Part shown: piece after piece, positions 56,219-64,000 of the stretch
How positions within the stretch are numbered: the stretch's first letter is position 1
How the letters are laid out: each line of letters begins with the position of its first letter
Assembly (NCBI RefSeq): GCF_009727055.1
Contig: NC_052351.1
Coordinates: 55,815,422-55,879,421 of the forward strand
From: Benincasa hispida
Lineage: Eukaryota; Streptophyta; Magnoliopsida; Cucurbitales; Cucurbitaceae
Length of the DNA stretch: 64,000 bases
Reading direction: 5' to 3'
Notes under the pieces: generated by a model
Told to the model about the DNA's origin: nothing
Database searches by the model: none
Seen by the model: only the letters and a program-made list of their open reading frames with translations
Made by a program: the position numbers and the translations under genes

Positions 56219-56698
56219 ATAAGCATATTCATGCATCATCTTTATATTATAAGCGTTATAGTATAATGGTAATGGAAGCATGTTTGCTTGATTCATTGCT
56301 TAGTTGTATAAGTGTTATATAAAAGTAGCAATTTATGAACAATGTATGAAGCATGAAACTTAGGCTACTTTATAAGCGTTATGAATGCATTGTATGTTTT
56401 TGTTTCGCGTTGTGGATGGTTTTGGTTGTTTATGTTATAAGCGTTATAATGGAGATTAGAACTAAAATCGATAAAAAAGAGTTACATGCGAACTTAGGCA
56501 AACTCATGTTTTGAAAGGGTTTTAAAATTGGATTGAGATAGACCTAAGTTCATGGTTCTAATGAGATTAGATACCTAAGTTTAATCTTTTAAATCGGTTT
56601 AATAGGATTAAATTGATTGGCATAAAAGATTAAATTTATATTAAATCTATCTATAAGGGACCTTTTGTCTAAGGCGGATTCTGTCTAAGCTGGGGTAC
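56219..56698 (+). other. Copia leader fragment
   Basis: Matches the minus-strand leader at about 12715-13320 when that is reverse-complemented (TATAAGCGTTAT words, the block ending GGGACCTTTTGTCTAAGGC). No PBS lies between it and the preceding LTR, so about 0.8 kb of leader is missing. Cut on the right by the Athila LTR at 56699. Confidence 0.7.
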
Positions 56699-58331
56699 TG
56701 ATAATGGGTAGAAATACTTATTACAGCGCAAATAAGTAAAAAAATGAGAGATTGCGATGGTAAAAATATAAAAAATTATGTCCAAAAGTGCTAAACTGAA
56801 GAAATTGCGATCGCATACGACCATCGCATAAAAGCAGCTAATTTACTTATTATGTGTAGGAAAAATGTGATGGCGTAAGTTAAATCACGATTCAAGGAAT
56901 TAGGCATCCACGCGCATTGAAAGATTGCGATCGTATGCGATTGTGAGAAGTTGCTCAAGAAGGTGGTCATATAAAGACTGCGTATCAAGGTGACAACATA
57001 ATAAATCATGATGGGATGGAAAGATGGTCGAATCCGAATTTAGTTGACAAGCCGTTAACGACACACTGTAGCAAGTACCCTCAAATTTTGTTGACCATTA
57101 ATCGGCACATCAGAGCAAGAGATTTAATAATCACCTATCATTGCAATCATTAGAGAGAAAAGCTTCTTCACCTTGAGCTCTATAAATATCGGAGGCCACC
57201 ATTGTAAAAGGGTAGAAGAAGTCAGATTATATACAAGATAGAGAGTCGTTAGTATGTTCATAGTCATACTTTTACTTAGAATACGGAGTCGAGCAAAGAG
57301 AAGAAGACGCCGAGAGATCATTCCCGAACAGCTCGAAAGACTGCCAGGAAGCGCTACAAAAGGAGAGAGGGCTAGCACTTGTGAAAGCAAGGTTATTCAT
57401 CTGGGCAGAGTTGGAGTGAAAAGACAGTGTAAAAGGCCACGGGAAGCAAGACATTGCTACCGGGCTTCTTATCTCTACATTCTATTGCTATTTTGTATTA
57501 TGCATTTAATTTATAAGACAATGGAAATCTCATTTCAACTTATGTTCAATCTCTCTATACTTCGCATGAGTAGCTAAATTTATGAATGGGTTGAGAAGTA
57601 CTTAGCTAGCATGACCTAAGATTTACACATTTTGCTATCATCTTGTCTTATGTATGCATCATTCACCCTTTAGAGATACTTGAGAGAGTAGTCTAAAGAA
57701 AGAATCTAAACTTGAGAGAGTCAGATTAGAATCTAGGCTTGAGAGTGTCAGATTAGAACCGCATAAGCAAGAGATAGAAACTTAGACATAAGTTCTGTTT
57801 GCTATTACGCATCGCATGCACCCTAGAAATAGGATATGATAGTATGCAGTCACCTTGTGTATGTGTGCATTATTCATCATCGCATAGACAAGAATAGAGG
57901 CTTAGACATAAGTCCTATCAACATTTTCGTATACATCGCATGCGTCCTAGAAATAGGATTTATGGCATTTGCATTGAGAGATGACATGTTGTTGTATGTG
58001 TGTAGCATATGCACATACCTTGTATGTAATCTTGGGAAGTGTCCGTTCATCACATACTCATTGTAATTCTCGATTTCATCAACTCTTTATTCGAACTCCG
58101 TCGCATAGGAAATATACTTAAACAAAACACCATGCAACTTATTTGTTTTCACCCCACAAAGGAATCAAATTTATTGTCTCATATTTACTCAGTAGTCCCT
58201 GTGTTCAATCCTGGACTTACCAGGAAACCTAATGAGGCTTATACTTGGGTCTTATTAGGAAAACTTGCATGTACAACAGATAACACATCACCGCAATTCA
58301 TACCATAACCGCATCACCATTTACAATGCAT
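56699..58331 (+). repeat. 5' LTR of the Athila element
   Basis: TGATAATGGGTAGAAATAC to ACAATGCA. A TATAAATATCGG TATA-like box is at about 57181. The start shares TGATAA...GTAGAAATAC with the non-autonomous element's LTR; the rest is different. Confidence 0.82.
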
Positions 58332-58340
58332 CAAGTTTTT

Positions 58341-58358
58341 GGCACCATTGTCGGGGAC
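58341..58358 (+). promoter_or_regulatory. Primer binding site of the Athila element, tRNA-Asp type
   Basis: TGGCACCATTGTCGGGGA, 9 bases inside the LTR end. Same type as at 36410, with different mismatches to tRNA-Asp. Confidence 0.72.
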
Positions 58359-58462
58359 TACGGCAGTACATATTGCACTAACAGTAAACTTTTTTATTTT
58401 CTTTGCAACTTTTGACCTTTATGCACTGCCATTCTTTTGGTAAGAGAGGAAGCAGGTGTCGC

Positions 58463-59650
58463 ATGAGCGAAGGACACGTTCCTGAGCCCAACTACGACCA
58501 GATATCGAAAGAACATTCTGAAGAAGACGAAGAAACAACCACCGACAACAACAAGAGAGAAATCCCAGAATGTCGGAACAACAAGAAGGAAGAGCCGAAA
58601 ACACAAACAACATATGGAAAACCCCATTCTCTTGGCAAACGACCGCAATAGACCCATCCGGGACTATGCATCACCTAACCTATATGATTTCTCCCCAGGA
58701 ATCATGAGGCCAACTTTGGATGGATCGAGGTTTGAGATGAAGCTGGTTATGTTGCAGATGATTCATTGAAATATGTAACACTTTTATGGTCCCAAACATC
58801 TCAACTGAAGAAGTTCGACTAACGTTGTTCCCATTTTCGTTATGCGATCAGGCAAGGAAATGGGCATATTCTCTCGAACCAGAGGAGATAACCTCATGGG
58901 AATAAGTTGTAGAAAAGTTCATGAAAAAATACTTCCCTCCTATCGAGAACACAAGAAGGAGGAAGTTGATTACAAATTTTGAACAGGAAATTGACGAATC
59001 GCTCAGTGACACCTGGGTAAGGTTTAAGAGATTGATGCGAGCCTGTCCGCACAACAGATTACCTGACTGTCTCCAAATAGAGATATTTTATCACGGTTTG
59101 AACCCGACATCACAGACAGCTGCCAATGCTGCAGCAGCTGGTGGTCTGCTTGATAAAACTTATGATGAGGCGAAGAATATCCTTGATCGCATATAAAAAA
59201 ATCACGAAGATTGGCGCGAAAACAATCAATGACTAAAAATTCGAGAAGGTGACACAAACAATGGGGCCATCACATCTCTATAGAATCAAATGAATACGAT
59301 GATCAATCTATTACAGGGCATCGCAATCAACAGCTCTGGAATGCAAAGAGGGCAGGTCAACGCAATTGAACAGACGAGCACGAGTTGTGCCACTTATGGA
59401 AAATCGCATCCGATGGAAGAATGTCCGAGGAACCCGCAATTAGTATACTTCATAAAGAACAATCCTTTCTCTAACACATACAACCCTAGGTGGAGAAACA
59501 ACCCCAATTTCGCTTGGAAAAATAATCAACAACAGAGTTATCAACCAATGGTGCAAAAAGAAGGGCCGCCATGATTTTTCCAGCGAACGAATGGTCAAAC
59601 GCAACATCAAGTCAACAACTCGCAAGCATCGTCGTCTTCCTCTCTAGAGA
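58463..59650 (+). pseudogene. Athila gag, broken
   Basis: Opens MSEGHVPEPNYDQISKEHSE; then, in other frames, RPIRDYASPNLYDFSPGI, FEMKLVMLQMIH, a deletion of roughly 100 bases compared with the gag at 36680, RLTLFPFSLCDQARKWAYSL, and the clean segment 58921-59196 (MKKYFPPIENTRRRKLITNF, SLSDTWVRFKRLMRACPH, FYHGLNPTSQTAANAAAAGG). The knuckle near 59390 reads CATYGKSHPMEEC, with Tyr at the second Cys, then NNPFSNTYNPRWRNNPNF. Confidence 0.88.
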
Positions 59651-60575
59651 ACCTACTAAAGTAGTATATTGAAAAGAACGAGACGGTACTCCAGAATTAG
59701 GCGACTTCTATCCGCAATCTCAAAATCCAAATAGGACATATTGCGGGCGAGCTGAAAAATAGACTACAAGGGACATGTTGAGTTCAACTGAGCACCCTCG
59801 CAACCAGGGAACATAGGAAAGGAGCAATGCCAAGTAATGACCTTGCAAAGTGGAAAGACAATAGCGGAAGAAAAAAAGGATCCAAGTAGGACTAATCCAG
59901 TTGCGATGGAATTCAATGACCCGTTGATACAGAATGAACCAAAAGAGCTTGAGACGATGGAACCAGAAGTTGCATCCACCTCTAAGCCTATAGAACATGG
60001 AACCGTGAAGGTACAACTGCCATCATTCCCGCAAAGACTTAAGAAGAAGCAAAATGATGAAGTGCAGTATCATCGCTTCATGGAAATGTTAAAACAGTTA
60101 CACATCAACATCCCTTTTATAGAAGCGATGGAATAAACGCCAAAATATGCGAAGTTTTTAAAGGACATGGTGACAAAGAAAAGAAGCACAGGAAAGTTCG
60201 CAACAGTGGCGTTAACGCAAAAGTCAAACACCATAATTCCACCGAAGACGTGTGACCCTGGAAGTTTCACGATACCTGCTCAATTGGCGAGATCTATATC
60301 GGTCAAGTGCTATACGACCTTCGGGCAAGTATAAATTTAATGCCCCTTTCAATCTTCAAACAGTTGAATGTGAGACTGCTGACATCCACGACGATGACTC
60401 TCCAGCTGGTGGATAGGTTCTTAGTTCACCCAGAAGGAAAGTTGAAGGATGTCCTGGTCTCAATTGATAAATTCATTCTACAGCAACTTCATCATTCTCG
60501 ACTACAAAGTGGACAAAGATGTACCCATCATATTGGAACGACCAATTTTTATTTATTGGTCACACTTAAATTGAT
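59651..60575 (+). pseudogene. Athila gag-pol linker and aspartic protease, broken
   Basis: Linker VTLQSGKTIAEEKKDP and VQLPSFPQRLKKK, then CDPGSFTIPAQL and, after a shift, LYDLRASINLMPLSIFKQL (about 60307), the protease active-site region. The family motif is DLGAS; here Gly is replaced by Arg next to the catalytic Asp. The protease would cut Gag-Pol inside the particle. Confidence 0.82.
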
Positions 60576-61687
60576 GTGTACAAGGGAGAGATCACAATGA
60601 GTGTAAATGGGAAGAAGCACAGGTTTAACATTATTAAAGCCATGAAATATCCAGAAGATGAAGACCTATCCGATTCTGACAGTGAACATAGTTGTAATGA
60701 AGAAAAGGAGTCCGAAGACGAAGATGAAAAAGAGGATGCGACGGCATTCGTAGAAACCTGCAATGTGATCATGGAAATGGCAGACAAAGAAGAAAAATTG
60801 AATTTGAATGAAAAAAGAAAAACACAAAAACCTTCCTTGGAACAACCACCTACCGTGGAATTAAAAACTCTATCAAGTCATCTGAAGTATGTTTTCCTGG
60901 GGCAAAATGAACTTTGTCGGTGATAATTTCCTTTGCACTACAAGAAGAATAAGAAAATGTGCTGCTTAGCATCCTAAAGAAGTACATAAAAGCAATAAGG
61001 TGGACGCTAGCAGATATAAGAGGAATCAGCCCGACATACTGCATGCACAGGATACGTCTCGAAGAAAACCAAAAAGGGTCTATCGAACCTTGACGCAGAC
61101 TAAACCCTGCGATGAAGGGGGTTATGAAAAAAGAGATAATTAAATGGTTGGATGCAGGCATCATATACCCAATCACTGATAGCACGTGGGTCAGCCCCGT
61201 GCAATGCGTGCCCAAGAAGGGAGGAATGATGGTAGTCCTAAACGCAAATAATGAGTTAATACCAATGAGAATCGTCACTGATTGGCGGATTTGCATGGAC
61301 TACCGCAAGCTTAATGTGGCGACGAAGAAGGACCATTTCCCCTTGCCTTTTATTGACCAGATGCTAGACCGCCTAGCAGGAAATGATTACTTTTGTTTTC
61401 TAGATGGGTATGCGGGCTACAACCAAATAATGATCGCTCATGAAGACGAAGAGAAAACCACATTCACCTGCCCATATGGAATGTTTGCTTTTCGCCGCAT
61501 GCTGTTCGAATTATGCAATGCACCGAGCATGTTTCAGAGGTGCATGATGGCTATCTTCTTTGAGTATCTCGAGGATTCAGTGGAAATTTTTATGAACGAC
61601 TTCTCGATTTACGGGCAAACGTATGAAGTCTGTCTGAACAACTTGGAGAAGATATTAAGGAGATGTGAGAGACAAATCTTGTGCTGA
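60576..61687 (+). pseudogene. Athila reverse transcriptase, broken
   Basis: An acidic linker (60576-60923; SVNGKKHRFNIIKAMKYPED, ELKTLSSHLKYVFLG), then RT: KKEIIKWLDAGIIYPITDS, WVSPVQCVPKKGG, WRICMDYRKLNVATKKDHFP, YAGYNQIMIAHEDEEKTTFTC and CNAPSMFQRCMMAIF. The catalytic box, usually a xxDD motif before FSxYG, reads FMNDFSIYG, so the first Asp is Asn. A frameshift near 61670 ends this frame. Confidence 0.9.
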
Positions 61688-62430
61688 ATTGGGAGAAGTG
61701 CCACTTCATGGTGAACGAAGGTATTGTGCTCGGGCACAAGATTTCCAAGGAAGGGTTGGATGTGGATAAAGCAAAAATTGAGGCCATTGAAAAGCTTTCA
61801 CCTCCAGCAAATGTGAAGGCTATCATGAGTTTCCTGGGACATGTAGGATTTTACCGTCGTTTTGTGAAGGATTTTTCAAAGATTGCTCGACCATTGAGTG
61901 CGTTGCTAGAGGCTAACAGAATGTTTGACTTTGATTCATAATGCCTCAATGCATTCACAATATTGAAGAATGCATTAATCACAATATTGAAGAACGCATT
62001 AATTACCATGCCTATGTTGATCGCACCTGACTGGACAAAGCCATTTGAGCTAATGTGCGATGTTAGCAGTTATGCGATAGGAGCGGTGCTAGCACAAAAG
62101 AAAAAAACAATGCCACAGCCCATCACGTATACGAGTAGAACATTGAACCCTGCCCAAGCGAATTACACTGCCACTGAAAAGGAACTTCTTGTGGTGATCT
62201 TTACTCTGAAAAAATTTAGAGCTTACTTGCTGGGATCCAAAGTGATAGTTCATATCAACCACTCGACAATCAAATATTTAATGACCAAGAAAGATGCAAA
62301 GTCGTGGTTAATTCGATGGGTTCTCCTCCTCCAAGAATTCAACATGGAAATAATTGACCGCAAGGGGACGGAGAACCAGGTTGCGGACCACCTATCAAGA
62401 TTAGAGAATCCGGAAGTAGATCACAATTAG
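61681..62430 (+). pseudogene. Athila RT connection and RNase H
   Basis: LNWEKCHFMVNEGIVLGHKI and FLGHVGFYRRFVKDFSKIAR, stop at 61939, then RNase [41 protein letters not shown] and [17 protein letters not shown], stop at 62428. A 24-base tandem duplication (61958-61981 and 61982-62005) repeats LKNALIT in frame. Confidence 0.9.
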
Positions 62431-63770
62431 TTGGAGGTGAACATAAGCTTTCCAGATGAGCAGTTGTTCAAACTTGAAGAATTACCATGGTACGTAGATA
62501 TTGTCAATTACCTGGTCTATGAGCAATTTCTCGAAAATTACACAACCCACCAAAAGAGGTGGCTTATGCATGAATGTAAATCCTACTATTGGGACAAGCT
62601 GAATCTTTATAAGAGGGGGTCAAACCAGATCTTGCGTCTATGTGTACCAGAGACTGCTTATCAGCGCATACTGTCCCAATGCCATGACTCACCGTATGGT
62701 GGACACTTTGGAGGTCAATGCACAGTAGCAAAAGTGTTACAAAGCGGGTATTTTTGGCCGACTCTATTCAAGGATGCACAAGATTATTCTATAAGATGCG
62801 ACAAGTGCCAACGCACGGGAAACATTTCATGGAAGAATGTGATGCCAATGAATATTATATTCGAATTGGAACTCTTTGACATGTGGGGCATAGACTTCAT
62901 GGGACCATTTCTACCATCAAATGGTTATAAGTACATTCTGTTGGTCGTTGATTATGTCTCCAAGTGGGTTGAAGCGGTTTTTGCGTTGCAAGCGATGCGA
63001 CGATAGTCTCCAAATTCTTGCGAAGAAACATCTTCACTCGTTTTGGCACCCCACGTGTCATAATAAGTGATGAAGGCTCCCACTTTGCCAATGGCATCAT
63101 CAACAAACTGCTGCTCAAGTACAATATCCACCATAAGGTCGTCACCGCATACCATCCACGAACAACCGGTCAAGCCGAGGTGTCTAATAGGGAAATCAAA
63201 CTGATCCTAGAGAAGGTGGTGAATCCTTCACACAAAGATTGGGCCATGAAGCTAGATGATACCTTGTGGGCATACAGGACCGCCTATAAAACACCTATAG
63301 GAATGTCTCCGTATGCACTGGTGTTTGGGAAGGCATGTCACTTACCACTAGAATTGAAGCACAAAGCATTGTAGGCATTGAAGAAGCTCAAGTTTGATTT
63401 GAAGACTGCGGGGGAGGTTAGAAAACTTCAGTTTCCCAAGCTAGACGAATGGAGAATTCAAGCATATAAAAATGCCAAGATCTACAAGGAACGCACAAAA
63501 CGTTGGCATGACAAACGACTATGCAAAAAGAATCTCCAGGTTGGACAGAAGGTCTTGTTATACAATTCTAGGCTATGACTTTTTCCCAGAAAATTAAGTT
63601 TACACTGGTCCGAACCATTTATAATCAAAGAAGTATTCCCACATGGTGCGGTCAAATTAACCAATGAAGGAAGGACCAACACATTCAAGGTCAACGGGCA
63701 AAGAGTCAAGATATATCACGGAGGAGACTTACACCGCGAGAAAACCACCGTGGACCTGAGGAATTCCTGA
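62431..63770 (+). pseudogene. Athila integrase, broken
   Basis: Zinc-binding HxxxH...CxxC (HDSPYGGHFGG, CDKCQRTGN), catalytic core MWGIDFMGPF (first Asp), after a shift at about 63003 [13 protein letters not shown] (second Asp) and [19 protein letters not shown] (Glu), then [20 protein letters not shown] and a C-terminal KLSLHWSEPFIIKEVFPHGA segment ending at 63768-63770. All catalytic triad residues are present; stops at 63372 and 63576 interrupt. Confidence 0.9.
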
Positions 63771-64000
63771 CTGAAGAAGAAATGAGCAGTCCCTACGATA
63801 ATATGCGATACAAACTCATCAGGGATGCATTTTTTGAAGTATCCTTTTGATATCTTTATTTCATGAACTTACTTTACCTTTTTGTACAAACATGACTCTT
63901 TAAAATTATCAACTCTCTCTTTCATACTTTTTACCGTCTTAATATTTAGCAACGATCGTAGTAAACGATTGCTGTGGAGCTACGCGATAAAGTAAAAACA
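63771..64000 (+). other. Post-integrase Athila sequence
   Basis: Non-coding so far. The last 60 bases contain CGATCG-type words (CAACGATCGTAG, AAACGATTGC, CTACGCGATAAAG). An envelope-like or other ORF may follow beyond the window. Confidence 0.5.

Larger units (their letters stand above)
56699..64000 (+). mobile_element. Athila-clade Gypsy retrotransposon, incomplete at window edge
   Basis: 5' LTR 56699-58331, PBS 58341-58358, gag, protease, RT, RNase H and integrase up to 63770 in the Gypsy order; the 3' part lies outside the window. The integrase and RT sequence style ([27 protein letters not shown]) is that of Athila. Many stops and frameshifts, and substituted protease and RT catalytic motifs, make it inactive. 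Confidence 0.9.

Overview
The window is nuclear DNA of a flowering plant, most likely a eudicot. A cucurbit is my guess from the style of the LTRs, MITEs and the one host gene, but the sequence alone does not prove it. It is a draft assembly: it has a 276-base N gap, two single-N joins flanked by duplicated sequence, and three uncut mate-pair library junction adapters inside retroelement sequence.

Most of the window is LTR retrotransposons, nested and decayed. From left to right: (1) a minus-strand Ty3/Gypsy chromovirus-like element, with its 3' LTR at 748-4208 and integrase plus chromodomain-like tail at 4260-5490, cut at about 5495 by a plus-strand Copia LTR fragment; (2) a minus-strand Ty1/Copia element (7438-16343) with protease, integrase, reverse transcriptase (RT), RNase H, primer binding site (PBS) and both LTRs, the 3' LTR truncated; (3) a Gypsy LTR at 16344-18481 and degenerate Copia LTR pieces to about 19960; (4) a low-repeat stretch, 19961-30486, with the only convincing host gene, a three-exon QRT3-like pectin-degrading enzyme on the minus strand (20989-24635), several Harbinger-type MITEs and a MULE transposase remnant; (5) two opposed Copia LTRs (30487-33468) and a 38-bp minisatellite with about 24 copies (33475-34380); (6) a complete plus-strand Athila-like element (34551-46626, target site duplication AGCAT) that has gag and a large second ORF with a plant-transposon domain but no visible protease, RT or integrase; (7) a plus-strand Copia element (47271-56218) whose coding region is split by a solo LTR with target duplication ATTTT; (8) the 5' LTR, gag, protease, RT, RNase H and integrase of an Athila element that runs off the right edge (56699-64000).

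No retroelement coding region is intact; all carry stops and frameshifts and several have substituted catalytic residues. The host gene looks structurally sound except for one extra base in exon 1, which may be a sequencing error or a real lesion.

The least explained features are a palindromic CGATCG-centred motif that recurs in dense arrays in Copia LTRs, a Copia leader and a Gypsy LTR, and the non-autonomous Athila-like element with its second ORF, which is present in two diverged copies.
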